Below are positions 45,802 through 58,900 of a stretch of DNA of 64,000 nt, piece after piece; the first letter of the stretch is position 1; every line of letters starts with the position of its first letter. The translations under genes and the position numbers were made by a program. The notes beneath the pieces are model-generated. The model did no database searches and was not told where the DNA came from. It saw only the letters and a program-made list of their open reading frames with translations. The stretch comes from Desmodesmus armatus. Its lineage: Eukaryota > Chlorophyta > Chlorophyceae > Sphaeropleales > Scenedesmaceae. The stretch spans positions 62,001 through 126,000 of the forward strand of contig VIIQ02000667.1 of NCBI GenBank assembly GCA_007449985.2, read 5' to 3'.

Positions 45802-48800
45802 TCAGATGACCTTTGCCTCCTTGTGGAGCTTCTCCACCAGCTCCTGCACACTGCCCAGGATAACACCACCCTTGCGCTTCGCAGGCTCCTCAACCTGCAG
45901 CCATGCCGCGTGTCAGTGGCGGCAGCAACAGTGGCGGCATGAGACAGCTGTGGTGTCAACCCAACCAAGCCCAAGTCCAGGCCTGCTGCAAGGGTGCTGT
46001 GGTGTAACTGCTGTACAGAACACCAAACGCATATCTTCACTCTGGTCACTCCAAAGCACTAGTGCACACATTAATTTTCCCATACAGGCATACTGTCCTC
46101 AAGCTCATCAAAAAGCCTCATCCAAACCGCCTTGCCCCTGATCTCGGCCCCTACCTGTTCCGTGACCAGCTGCTGCTGCACCTCCACGCCCAGCTCTGCT
46201 GGGCTCATGCTGCTGATGGGCTTCTTCTTCGCCTTCATGATGTTGGGCAGCGTGGCATACCTGCACACAAAAGGGAGACGGGGCCAGGGGTTATGGGGCC
46301 AGAGCAGTGGGAAGGGTCAGTTGAGTGGTGTACTCGGGTAGATGCAAGCAGGAAGGCTTATGATAGAGTGCAGCTATTGCGCATGTGCGGCTGGTTGTAA
46401 GCTTTGTAAAATTCACTGCACTGTGCAACTGGGCGACTCTGAACCAAGCAAGAATGGTTTGGGTGTCGAAAGCCCGTATGCCGCCACCTTGCGTTGCAAG
46501 GCTTGCATGCTGCAAATGCCGCGTGGCCAAGCAACAAAGCACAGTCTGCTCCCTTGCTGCCACCAAACATGCAGGCTGACAGACAAATGCTGCACGTGGA
46601 AGCCCACCTTGGTTCATTCAGGCGCAAGTCTGTGGTGATGACAGCTGGCAACTGACAAGCGAGTGTCTCCAGCCCTCCGTCAACCTCCCGCGTCACCTGC
46701 AGGGATGCAATGAAGTACATGCCAACACACGGCTTGATGATATGCACGTTACCAGCTGCACAGTGCGGTTGCAATTTGCAAGTTTGAGCTCTGCGAAGTG
46801 CCCGCCCTGGCAGCTGCCTTTCTGCTGCAAGGTTCAGTGCGACCACGCCAGGCCGCAACAAGACGACACCAACGATTGCCAACAGATGCCCTGTAGCATG
46901 CCGACCACAACATTTATGCTGCCATGCCACCAAGCTCCGTCCCCAAAACTCAAGGAAACTGCTGCTGCTCACCTTCACGCTGCCAGCCGCCTTGTCAAAC
47001 TCCACCTTGGAGGCAAAGGTGGCTTGCGGCCACTTCAGCAGCGCAGCCAACATCTGACCCTGCAGGGGACAGAGGCAAGTGACAGTGAGTCAGTCAGGGG
47101 TTACGTAACATCAGTGAATCGAGGTTGTGCAGCACCGGCGCCAAACGCCAGGTGCCACAACACATGAGGTCAGGCCACTACCAGTCCAGCCAGCATCCGG
47201 CCCTGCAAGGAAGGGGATGAAAGGGGCTGTCACTGTGATAGCAGTGGTTTGGGGGTGAACACCAGCATCAGCCCCAGTGCAGCCACGCTTGGGTCAAGGA
47301 CAAATACCTGCAGTACGCAGCAGCCAAGGGGAGCCAACACGTACAGTCTTCACCGCCCCAAGCCAGCACCCCCTCAACTGACAACGAGGCAGAACCCTAT
47401 GGATTGACCTGGCGACCACTGCGGTATAGGATCACTCTGACTCTGTCCCACGTTGTGCATGCTGCAACTGGGCTGCATTGGCAGCACTGCCAGCACTGCC
47501 AGCAACTGGCCCGAAAGAGAAAGGCACGATGAGGTCGTGGCCAGTCTGGATGATGACGTCTGCTGTTGCTGCTGCTGTTGCTGCTGCTAGTGGGACCACG
47601 CCTGCTTCTTGTGCATGTGTACCAATCTCCACTGCAGCTGTGTTTGCTGTATATGCGTCATTGCTGCTGCGTTTCCCAGCACCCCCCCCCCCCCCCGAGC
47701 TCACCGTTTGGTTGCAGTCGTCGTCTATCGCCTGCTTGCCCAGCAGGCACAGTGTGGGCTGCTCCTTCTGCGCAACAGCAGCCAGCAGCCGCGCCACTGA
47801 CAGCGGCTGCAGCTCCTGCTTGGGGTCAACCTGCACGTGGATGGCGCGGTCGGCACCCATCGCCAGCGCCGTACGAAGCGTCTCCTGCAGCAGCAGCATC
47901 AGTTTGAGTAGCAAGGGTGATGATCAGGTTGTAGCAAGAGTGATGAAGGCAGTTCGCACCGGCAGCGGTGTAATATGAAGACTGCATGCGTTGAGGAAGA
48001 GGCGATACTGCTCAACAAGCAGGCCACCTCAACTGCTGGACTGACTGGCCTGTCTGGAGTGCTAGGAAGTGCAGCTGCACAGCTGGTGAAAGCTGTGTCT
48101 CACCCAACAGAGTGAAGCCTACGGATCCACCTGCACGTGCCCACAATGGGGTTTAGGGGGCCATGTAACACTGTGAGACAGTGTACACAGCACTGCAATG
48201 ACTGCTGCAGCCCTTCTGAAACGCAGTGCACGCCTGCAGGAATCCTGCAAAAAAAACCTGCACATCAAAATCAGGGCTCCCAATCACCACATACCTGTGC
48301 CTGCTGGGGCCCGAGTGAGACTGCCACCACTTCATCAACTGCCTTGGCCTCCTTTAGCCGTAGAGCTTCCTGCACAGGGACAGCGTTGCCGGGCAGGCCT
48401 CAGCACACAACTGACGCAGTGCATGTGCCTGGACGGCATGGAGGCCTTGGCCCAGGGTTCCCATGGTGTTGCATGCATGGGAGAAACCGATCTATCTGTA
48501 CGTATCAACGCTTCAATCTGCTGATGACACTGCTGTTGCTTGAGAGCATTGCTACTGAGAGCAATGTTACTGCCAGCTTGTGGGGCGCAGGGCACCCAGC
48601 ACGAACCTCGGACTGCTGTGCTCACCTCCACGGCTATTTCACAGAATGGGTTCATGCTCATCTTGACATTCGTGAGGTCCACTCCAGTCTGCACAGCAGG
48701 AGTGATAGCCTAGTCAGCATGTCCACCCAAGAGGTTGCGCAAACAGCAGTTGACATGGCAGTTGGTGGTGCTGGGAGGTGCCCAGGCAGATGTCCTTGCC

Positions 48801-48871
48801 TTATCGGCCTTCACGCGGACTCGAGCATTGTAGTCAATCACTCTCTTGACAGCCACAAGCACTTTGGACAT
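45802..48871 (-). CDS. ETFB: Electron transfer flavoprotein, beta subunit
   Basis: Eight exons: 48800-48871, 48626-48688, 48295-48369, 47705-47884, 46973-47059, 46608-46696, 46155-46260 and 45802-45894; phases agree, 254 residues (family about 250). It starts [20 protein letters not shown], continues [21 protein letters not shown] and [17 protein letters not shown], and contains the ETF-beta signature region [20 protein letters not shown]. The end is [12 protein letters not shown]. With the alpha subunit it forms the mitochondrial-matrix flavoprotein that passes electrons from acyl-CoA and branched-chain amino-acid dehydrogenases to ETF:ubiquinone oxidoreductase; this subunit binds AMP. The first intron starts AAG|GCAAGG, a GC-AG intron; all others are GT-AG. 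As usual for ETF-beta, no cleavable presequence is evident. Confidence 0.95.
47181..47203 (-). repeat. Mini-duplicate of the start of ETFB exon 5
   Basis: On the minus strand TGCAG|GGCCGGATGCTGGCTGGACTG|GTAG copies the acceptor and first codons of exon 5 (GQMLAALL), reading GRMLAGL. It is in frame and flanked by AG and GT, but it is redundant and probably skipped. Confidence 0.6.
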
Positions 48872-49339
48872 TGCTGAGCTGTAGTGCAAGGATGATGCAG
48901 AATCTGATCAAGCCTACTGTACTAGTACGTGCTTCGAGTTGGACTGGCAACGTATGGCATCAACCAATGCACATAATCCAAGAGCATGCACATCACACTT
49001 CCTACTCAGAGGTTTGGCAGGCTGACATGGCAATGCTGACGTAAGATCGGTTTGAAAAGAATGCTCAAGAATATCGTGCTAAGCTGATTGGCTCACCTTA
49101 GCTCCGTTACATGAACCGCAGACTTGTATTGGACATCACAACGGCAGCTCAAGCGTGCCGTCCACCTGTCAGTGACAGGCTGTCACAGCAGCAGCACAAG
49201 CCAAGAAGCAGGGAGTAAACATGCACAGCAATTGTGGATGCACAAAATGTTGCCCAAGCATGGTGATTAATTTGGACTGCTCATAATAGTGAGCACCAGG
49301 TAGATCAGCTATAGTATAAGCCTGTACAAATGTACAAGG
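48872..49339. other. Intergenic stretch, ETFB promoter side
   Basis: No gene; includes the region upstream of ETFB. No TATA box picked out with confidence. Confidence 0.4.
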
Positions 49340-52300
49340 TCAGTCGCACCTGTAGCACGTACCTTGGCAGTTGCTGCTGCACGTGGCCTTGTCCCACCGC
49401 CTTTCAGCTGAGAGTCGTCCCACCCAGGCACGCTGATGACTCTGTAGCCAAGCGTCCTTGGAGTTGCACTGTGTGGGGCTCCCAAGGCTGAGGCTGGTCA
49501 AGTGGCTGGCGCTCATCAATCTGCACACCCAGCCTGACCCCTGCAGCTGTGACTGCTGCCTTGTGAATGCTGACGTCGCTGACACTTGTGCCCAGCTCCT
49601 GCTGGGGAGGGTCATGGTACCGCTGCTGCAGCAACAGGTTTGCTGCTGCAACAGAGGCTGCAACTCAGGCACCACGCGCGTGAAGCCGCTGCAGCAACAC
49701 TTGCATTGCTCGTGCTGCAGCAGCTTCACAGCTTGCCCAGCTGGTCCCCTAGCAGCACTTTGCTGCTGTAACCCAGCACCCTACACGCCCTGGCTCCCTC
49801 AGCCCCCAGCAGGTTGGCAGCTGCCAGCAACTGGAACACCCTGCTCCAAGGCTTTCAGCAGCAACACAGGGGTGTTCGTGAAGCTTGCACATGCCGACAT
49901 TGTCATAGAGATTTCCTGTGGGGCGGCTGCATCAAGCTGTCTGACAAAAGCTGCCAGCATGGGCTCAAGCTGCTCAGCCGCCAGCTGCTGCTCCATTCTA
50001 TACACAGCCCACAGAGTGTTGGCTATGTCCTGGGTGGTAGCTGTGCTGAGCTTGCTGACAAGAGCTGCAACCAGCTGCATGAGCTGCTGCTGCGGCACCC
50101 GCTGGCCCATCTTGGCTACAGCCCACAGGGTGTTGGCTATGCTTTGGGTGTTTGCTGTGCTGAGCTTGCTGACAAGAGCTGCAACTAGCTGTACGAGCTG
50201 CTGTTGCGGCACCTGCTGGCCCAGCTTGGCCACAGCCCACAAGCTGCTGCTGATGTGCTGAGGGACTGCTGTGCCTGCCTTGCTAACAAGGGTTGTCAGT
50301 AGCTGCTCCAGCTGGTGCAGCGGCACCTGCTGGCCCAGCTTGGCAACAGCCCACAGGCTGTTCCCTAATGCCTGTGGGTCAGCCATGTGGGCCTTGGCTG
50401 ACAGTTCAGCCAGCAGCAGCCCCATCTGAACACCAGGCAACTGCTGCCCCATGCAGGCCATGCCCCACAGCACGTTGGCAATAGCCTGTGTGTCAGCATT
50501 CTTGAGCATGCCTTCAGCACTGAAGGCCGCTAGCAGCTTACGTAGTTGCTGCTTCGGCACCTGCTGGCCCAGCTTCGCAACAGCCCACACGCTACTGCTG
50601 ATGTCCTGAGGGACTGCTGTGTCTGCCTTGCTAGCAAGGGCTGTCAACAGCTGCTCCAGCTGCTGCTGCGGCACCTGCTGCCCCAGCTTGGCAACAGCCC
50701 ACAAGCTATTCCCTATAGCCTGTGGGTCAGCCATGTCGGCCTTGGCTGACAGCTCAGCCAGCAGCAGCCCCAGCTGAGCATCAGGCAGCTGCTGGCGCAT
50801 GTAAGCCATGCCCAGCAGCACATTGGCAATGTTTAGGGGCATGGCTGACGCGTGATACTAGCGCCCCGACATACTAGCGCCAACCGCAAGGACTCTGCAT
50901 GTTTGAGTGCACAATAGTCTTGCATACAATCTACTACTGCTACTGAGGCTGTCATGCACACTAGCTAGCTGGCATGTTGCATGTCATGCTGCTTTGCTGC
51001 GGACATAACACAAGTAAGGGTTGAGAGCGGTGCTTCCTGTTGCACCCGCTACTGTTGATGGCTTCGCGAACAGCTCAGCTGCTCCAAGCCGCTGCGCAAG
51101 AGACCTTTACAGCTGCACCTAAGCCTGAGAAGCTCCAATCGCCCTGACTGTGCTTCGGGTTGCAACCCTCAGCGGGTGGAGCTCGGCTACCACACCCTCA
51201 GTGCCACCGGGACCTGCTGGGTACCTGAAGTGTTACACTTTAAACAGACGAAGAACGGAGATTCTCGGCATGCAGGACCCTGCCTGCACGCGCTCTTTAT
51301 CCTCAGACAGCGCGACCCGAACCAACACAGTCACCTGTCATATAACACCACCACAAATATCTGCGAAACCGCCCTGCATGTTTCGCTTTCTTAAGCACAC
51401 ATCGTGCATCCTTGCATTTCTCAACATGGCTTCCCTGCCACGGCCTCGTCACTGGACACCCAACACGCAGATGTACACCACCCCCCAGTACCAATCAGTA
51501 CTGTGGAGGTTATCGGGCACTGCCCTTATCGGTTGTGTCATGGCCTGCTCAAGCATGTCTGCAGCTGTGAAGGGTGCCACCAGCATCAGTAGCTGCTGCT
51601 GCGGAACCTGATGCCCCAGCTTCCCCAATGCCCACAAGCTGGTGCCGATGTCCCGAGGGGCTGCTGTGTCTGCCTTGCTGACCAGGACTGCCACCAGCTG
51701 CTCCACGAGCTGCTGCTGCTGTTGCTGCTGTTGCTGCTGCTGCACGAGGTGCTGCTGCTGCTTTTGCTCCACCTGCCGCTGCTGCGGCACGTGCTGACCC
51801 AGCTTGACTAGAACCCACAGAGTGTTGCTGATATGCTGGCAGGATGTGCCAGCTTTGCTGGCAAGAGCAGCTAGCAGCTCCAGCAGCTGCTGTTGCGGCA
51901 GCTGCTGCTCCAGGGTACCCAGCGCCCATAGGACGTTGGCAACATCCCAGCTGTTGGCTGCTGTCAGAATTTCGTGCTCTACAAAACGTGACAGCAGCTG
52001 GGGAACAGGGGCCGCATGTTGTGCACAAGCACATGCCCGCACTATGTTGGAAAGCTCGCGCGGGCCCAGCAGCTGCTGCTGCTGCACAGACGGCAGCAGC
52101 TGGTCCAGGTGCTGCAGCAGCTGCTGCGCTGCTGCTGTGCCTGCTACTGCCGCATCTGCCCGGCACATATCCCCGAGGCGGTGGTAGCAAGCCGCTACAT
52201 GGATGGCATTCAACACCCCTCCCTGCTGCTCCTGCTGCTGCTGCTGCTGCTGCAACAGCTGCAGCAGCTGCTGATGTGTTTGAGCGCCCTTGATACTTCT

Positions 52301-52978
52301 TGTGAGCTCCCTTGCAGGATCTGCTGCACCCTCGGTGCCCTGCTGCGGCTGCAAAGTGGTCTCCTGCTGCTGCTGGTGCGGCGTGCCTGGCTGCATTCCA
52401 TCTGCAGCATACCCGTACCCCTGCCTCCCTGTGCTGCACCCCTTGTCGCTGCTATCGCTCTGAGTGTCTGTTGGCCTGCTGAGCGATCTTGCTGCTGGAT
52501 CGGATTCAGTGCTGCCAGCTGCTGTGGCTGGTGGAGGGTCGCTGCTGCTGTGCACGTGCCTGGCCAGCACTGCTGGTGCAGGCCATGCGGGGCTGATTGC
52601 TATCCTAGAAAGCAGCAGCATGGCGCGCCTCCTGCTGCTGACACCGTGAAGCGTCGATGGCAACCAAGCAGTAGTGGCGCCAATTGCTGGTCCTGCTGCA
52701 GGGCGAGTGTTGGGAGGTGTGTCCTGCACTGCTGGTGCTGACAGGGCATTGCTGCTACTCCGTACTGAGGTGAATGCTGCCCCTGCTGTGGAGCTGCAAG
52801 ACACCTGTTTTGATCTGCTGATTTGCTGCGGCAGCAGCCCCCAACTTCTGCTGCTGCTGCATGCGAGCTGCAGCAGCAAGGGGCAGCATGCGCTGCTGGT
52901 TGACAGCAGGGCAGACAGGTGGCCTGCTGCTTCAGGCAACCCCAGCAGGCTGTGGGTGACCGTTCGAGCCAGGCGCAT
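49340..52978 (-). pseudogene. OPR-RAP gene, split by an insertion and decayed at its 3' end
   Basis: Paralogue of the gene at 16017-18548: it starts MRLARTVTHSLLGLPEAAGHLSALL, has the same low-complexity linker, then OPR repeats (ANVLWALGTLEQQLP, SNTLWALGKLG types). After DMLEQAM at 51540 the frame runs into foreign DNA; the repeats resume in the same frame at 50842 (MPLNIANVLLGM), exactly where the paralogue continues. Downstream the frame shifts near 49830, and the RAP region is ruined: VTAAGVRLGVQIDERQP replaces the paralogue's conserved RLAVEVDGPHHF, with stops and frame changes. So three lesions are visible: insertion, frameshifts and RAP loss. The 5' part (51449-52978, 509 residues) could still be translated as a truncated OPR protein. 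Confidence 0.85.
50846..51538. mobile_element. 693-bp insertion with 6-bp target-site duplication
   Basis: Flanked by CATGGC at 50840-50845 and 51539-51544. Taking out the insert and one repeat joins the two OPR halves in frame with the same spacing as the intact paralogue, which fixes the borders to the base. No terminal inverted repeats, poly(A) tail or coding capacity seen; the left end has ATACTAGCGCC twice (or near), the right end TTATCGG twice. A non-autonomous element of unknown class. Confidence 0.8.
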
Positions 52979-55964
52979 GCTAATGAACGGAACTGCAGGC
53001 TTTAAATTGTCAGCAAGAGCTTCTTGCAGAGGGCACCAACAACAGTTGAGCTCAGATCACAAGTGCAAAAACGAGATTCGTGGGGCGAACGTCAAAATAT
53101 TTTAGCCTACTTGAGCTAGCGATTCTTGGTGATGGGCACAGATATGTCCGTGATGCACGGCTGCATCCACGTGCTGTTCATGGATTTCATGTGCATGGCT
53201 TGGCATGCATGACTGAACTGACTGACAAGAGTGACCGCCCGGAGAGAGCATCTGCTGTCAATCTTGCATGGCGTAGCTGGTGTTTCCTCTGCTGGCTGCC
53301 TGTAGCATTCAGTAGAAACATGCAGGCGCTGCACAACTGGGATGCCACCGCCATGGCATCCCAGTTGTGAGGACCCGCCATTGGTCCTCTGCGGATTTTG
53401 CAAAGTGGCAGGAGGCTGTGATGGGTCCACGAGCAGGGCAGCCCTACAGGTCATGCACAGCAGACCAACCCTATGCGTCCACCCGCCAGATCAATCAGCC
53501 GTTCAGTGTTTTGTGAGACATCCAGCCCAACCATGGCATGTGACAGATGCTTGCCCGCTCGCCCACACTGATGGCGTAAGAACACGTCAAACTGCTCACG
53601 CGTGCGCAGCACCTGCAGTCCTGATGTCTTCAGGACCAAGCATACGCACATACAAGCACGCGTGCGAGGGTGAGTTCTTGCTGGTGCAAGTGGGGCTTGA
53701 GCTGGCACAGCTGGACAAACTCTGGTGTGGTGTTACAAACATTGTGATGTTAAGGATATTGTGGTGTTGCAAACATAGTACCATGCTTGCAACAAGTCAA
53801 AGCAACCAACCAGGCACCAAACAACAGGCACTAGCTGAAGATTCACACCCCACGTGCACGGCAAACAGCCTGTGCACGGCAAACGGCCCGCACAGGCTGT
53901 GGAAGGCGTGAGCTGCCATACTTGCACAGCCGCTGTCATGGGCGGCAGCATGTGCCCATGCAATACATTGCAGCACAACGTTCCTGCAATGATACCAACT
54001 GCATATACGCTGCTACTAGCCATCACAATTGGCACAGCAGAGGGATCAGGCCCTACTGTTGCTGTCACACAAAATTGCACAAGTCCAGGACGGGCGACAC
54101 TCAATGAATCAGCTGCTGGCCACCCTGCTTCGCTGCAGGTCAAGCAAGATGCATGGCCGAGCTTGCCAAGCAGTGCCATTGCTTGCTGTGCATGCCAATC
54201 ACACATCACACATTCATCGCTGGTTGTCGCCTTCAAGTAGCAGGCCTAGAAACACAGCAGCACTGCCTTGCCGCTGAGAGTGACAAGACAACCACAGAAA
54301 GCTACAGGCTGGTGACTGCGTAACATGGGAGCCCATGCTGGCTGCGAGCCGCTCACACACACTCAGGCACCTATATCAACACACTGCTGCAGGTGCTGCA
54401 ACTGCTGTGTCTGCCCGTGAACAACAGCAGACATCGTTGCCAACCTGCCATGCAACCGTTCGTTGGGCCGCTGCTGCACTTGAACTGCAGACTTCAAGCT
54501 GTAACTCTGGGCCCTGCTTGCATCAGTAGATGTGCAAGGGCGCCGCTGTGCTCTGGTGCTGCTGCTGTCGCTGCTGATTGGGTGCTGCTGTTGCTGTGCT
54601 GCTGTTACCTGCTGCTGCAGCAGCTGAAGCGCGGCCGCCCTGGTGCTGCTCAACCCAGCAGCACTAGCTGCCCCAGTGACGGCCGGGGCTTTGTGAACAT
54701 CATGCCTGCAACAATGATGGCTGGGATGAAGCCACACTGCACAATTGGCTGCACAGCAGAAACACGCAGCAGAAGAGAAGCAAGCATGATACACAGTGTG
54801 ATTCAGATGCTGAGGATTATAGGCAAGCGGTGTTGTAAGGGGCATGGGGTTAGGGTGGATGATGGCGTGAGTGTGAGAGACACCCACAACAGCACGATGC
54901 GCTGCGTTTGCAGTGCTTTCCGGTGGCAGCCAGCGTTTGCTTACTGCCAGCATGCCCACCCAGTGTGTACGTGTCAGCGGAATCAGCAGCTTGGACATGC
55001 ATTCGCCTTGCCCCAGATGGACGAGGAGGCCGGTGCTGCTGCTGTGCTGCTCATGAATGCTGCTGCTGCTGCCCTAGGTATGACGCACCTTGCCGTACTC
55101 TGCGATCCAAACGCACGCAGAGTCTACTGCCTCCTTAAGAGAGTCCCTCGTGCTTTTTGCTGCGGGCATGCTTGCTAAGTGAGGAAGTGCGGATTGATCT
55201 GCTGGTATGGAACAGATGTATGTTTCCGTGCGTTTGCGTTCTTGAGTTGGTTGTGACCTGGGCTAACCTGCACACACAAAGAAAGGGGTCAGTTATGACT
55301 GTTTGCCAAGGTGGTGATTTTAAAGTTGTTGACAGTCCTGGCCAGCCTGGCCCAGGTCAGGAGAGCGTACTGGTGATTGTGACAGACATGATGTTGCCAT
55401 GAGCTAAGATACGAGTCTTCAAACAATCTTCAGACTACTCTCGTGGTGGGTGGGTGGATGGGCTGTCAAGGCACACTCTGGGCTTGATATTTGCTTCACT
55501 CCGCCAGCCTGGCAACATTCTGGCAATGCATGCATGCATTGCTCACAGGAAGACCAGCTGACTGTACAAGAAGCAGCAGCACGGATGAAGCTGATACATA
55601 GCTGATTGGGATACACAAGCTGTCTCCAGCCTCACATCTAGAAAGGGAGACAGTGCTCAGGACACAGTACCGTGCGCTGATTATGGGCCATAATTTATGG
55701 CCAAGATCTGAAACCAAAGAGTCCCAGCCTTTGGACGACAACACAAGAGGCAGAACACTTTAGGACCAGACCCAACAGCTATGTCCCGAACAAACCAGCA
55801 AATAAGCACAAATCAAACAAACACTACACACCACGACTGCGCAGTGATGCTCAAAACACAACACCCCATGCACTCCCCCAGCAATAGCAGGCACTGCTGC
55901 ACAACAACCAACAAACCCTGCAACCCTGCAACCAAGCAGCGAATTGCCGCTAAACCTCCAACCC
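52979..55964. other. Intergenic stretch
   Basis: No gene recognised. Frames near 54363-55178 on both strands are Gln-, Cys- or His-rich with no family resemblance. A perfect inverted repeat lies at 53332-53369. Confidence 0.4.
53332..53369. repeat. Perfect 16-bp inverted repeat
   Basis: Arms CACAACTGGGATGCCA and TGGCATCCCAGTTGTG, loop CCGCCA. No other part of the surrounding DNA pairs as well. Confidence 0.85.
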
Positions 55965-58900
55965 TCAAAAGTCTGAGTCCCTGACCCAGCTCCACTGCGG
56001 GTCACTAGAGCCCCCCTGCTCAAACGGCCCCCGCTCCCGCTGCTCCTGCTGCGCCTGCCTCATCCTCTCCCGCTCTAGCTTCGAAGCCAGCTGCCGCTGC
56101 TGCTCACCCCGCTGCTCCCACTCTTCCCTTTCCTGCTCCCTAATCTTCTGCAGCCTTATCCGGGACGCCCGCGACTTCGGTGGCTTTTGCTTAGGGGCCC
56201 ATGGGTCCCTCTTTGGCCCCACCGCAGCCTCCAAACACACGCCAACATCCCACCCAGCCTCCTCAAACACTCCAGCAAGCCCTGAACCCTGCCGCGCAGC
56301 AAAGCCGCCGCCGCCATTGCTGCTGGCGCCATAGCCGCCGCCATTGCTGCCGCTGTAGCCGCCATTGCTGCCACCAGCTTCGAGTTCGTCTATGGCTTGC
56401 TCCACTGCTGCTGCCTCATTCTCCCGCCGCCTGGCTGCTAGGAAGCCCTTGTTTGGTCGCCCCTTCAACCGCCCCGTCCGCGACCTCTTATCCTCCCTGA
56501 CACCCCGCCTGCCGCCATTGCTGCCACTGCCGCTGCCATTGCTGCCGTCTATCTCCCGTATCCATCTCGGCAGATTTGCACCCTCCCCAAACTGAGGTTG
56601 CTGCTGCTGCTGCTGCCATCGCTGCATTCGCCTGTCTCGCTGCTGCGGCTGTCCCTCAGCACTGCTGCTGCCGTCACCACCCGCGCTACTCTCTGCTGCT
56701 GCAGCAGCACTGGCAGCAGCAGCCGCCGCCGCCAGGTTGCTGCTACTGCTGCTGCTGTGGCGCATGAGTGCCCCTGCTGCTGCCTGCTGCTTGATCAGCA
56801 CCTGGTGTTGCTCCGGCAGCAGCACGGCCGCCTGCCGCTGCTGCAGCTGCTCCAGCGTAGCATATGCTGCCTTGATTATGGCTAGCTGTGCATCACTGAG
56901 GGCATCCAGCTGTCGGTTGAGTGCAGATTCGTGGGTATCCATCCATGGGACGCCTGCATTGCATTGATACAAATAGACACAGAACAGGACACATGGGTAA
57001 ACGCCCAAACAGCAACACTGGCATCAGCATCGCATGCGTTTCAAGACATTCCGCCCCCCACCAGCAACCCCCCGTACAAGCTGCTGCCCCCCCTGCCACC
57101 TGCTCATAGAAGCCCACACAAGCAGCACGCACCTGGGAAGAACCCAACGTCTGCCAGTCCTGCTGCCACATCCACAAGCTCAACACCAGAAAGCTTCTCA
57201 AGACCAGGCAGCACCAAATCACACAGGTCCTGAAGGCAAGCAGTACAAGGCGGTCCGGAGGGGGTGGGGGTGTTTGCAGTGAGTTGCAGCTAGACCAGGC
57301 AGGTAGAGCCAACAACAGATGAGGATGCTTGAGCTCATCCACCGACAGCTTCTCAAGTCCAGGCAGCACTAGGTCACACAGGTCCTGAGAGCAAGCAATA
57401 GACGGTGGCAGGGGGAGTTCTGAAGTGGCTTTGCAACTAGAGCTCTGGCAACAACAGAGATATCCTTCACATTCAGTTTGTTGATGACCCTGGAAGAACA
57501 TAACCACAAGCACAAGCACCGACGGCTTCTCAAGTCAAGGCAGCACTAGGTCACACAAATCCTGAAAGCAACCAATGGCATGGTGTGTGGTGGGGGTGAA
57601 AGTCAGGTGGGAGAGACGGGTGAGCAAATCAGGCGAAAGCAGAGCTAGAGGGTCTTCAGCAGGATCAAGCCGACAAGCCGAAGACATGGCAAGTTGCTGA
57701 CGAACAACGCTACGGCTCACCAGCTGACTACTGTAGCTGCACGCGACACCTGATGCCAGACAATACCGACAGCGAGAAGGCACCATTGATGCACACCGAC
57801 GAACAACCAGCAGCTTTGTCTAACAACACACACCTGCAGCAACCAGCAGTACTGTCGCATCCAAGCCTTGCTCACACCCGCAACCTGCTGCTGCTGCTGC
57901 TGCGGACGATGCTGCTGCTGCTGCTGCTGCTGCGGGCGATGCTGGTGTTGATGAGCTGACTTGCTGCCGCGCTGTTGTTGCAAGCCGGGCTGTCCCTGCT
58001 GCGGGCTGCCAGCTGCTGCACCAGCAGCAGTGGCGGAGACAGCTTGGGTGTGAGTGCGCCCGAGCAGCAGCCGCGGCAGCGCCCACAGAAACGATGCAGC
58101 ATGCGACGTCAGGCTCAACCCCTTCCCTGCTTTACTGCTGCTGCTGCTCGCCGCTGCGCCAGCCACATCGCTGCCGCTAGCAGTATCACTGCTGCCGGCG
58201 GCGGCTGCTGCCGCCGCCGCAGCCGCCGCCGCTGCTGCTGCTGCTGCTGCCATAGCCCGTTGGTGCATCAGCTCCAGAAGGTAGGAACTGAACTCCTGTG
58301 GGGGTGTGTGGTGCAGCTCGGCCAAGGAGACTGCTAGAATGGCCAGGCTGTGTGGGGGCATGTGGGGTAGCTGAGGGATCACACACCTGCACGAACACAG
58401 CATGTGTGACAAGGGGTGTTGTGGATAGCCACAACATCTTTGACCACAAGAGTCCATTTGCTGATGGTGGCTCCTTGCTGCCTGTGCATTTGCTGATGGT
58501 GGCTCCCTTGCTGCCATTTATCCAATATGGCCATTATTTGGTGTAGGTAGTGCAAGCCACAGATGGGGGTCGGGAAAATCCCCACCTGAGTGCTTTTTTG
58601 GGGGTATGTGGCACCTGCTACAAGACATGCATTGGTAGAGGACACCACCTCCGAGACTACTATGGTAACCACTGCTTTGCTATGGAAAACCCTACCTCTA
58701 CCCAGGCAGCCGTCCGTCGGCCTTCACAGCTGATGCACAGTGGGCTGTGTTCACATGAACGCCGCATGGCATCGTTGATTTGATAACAATGCCACAACAC
58801 TCATGTGTTTAACATCACCACGTGTGCTAACCCCGGGCCAAACCCAACCGCACCCCTTCCATGACTATGCCTTTTCCACGCACCCGCAGAACTCCTGCAG

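Noticed and set aside
54393..55178. 261-residue plus-strand frame and its antisense partner
   Set aside because: Low complexity, no splice logic and no recognisable domain.
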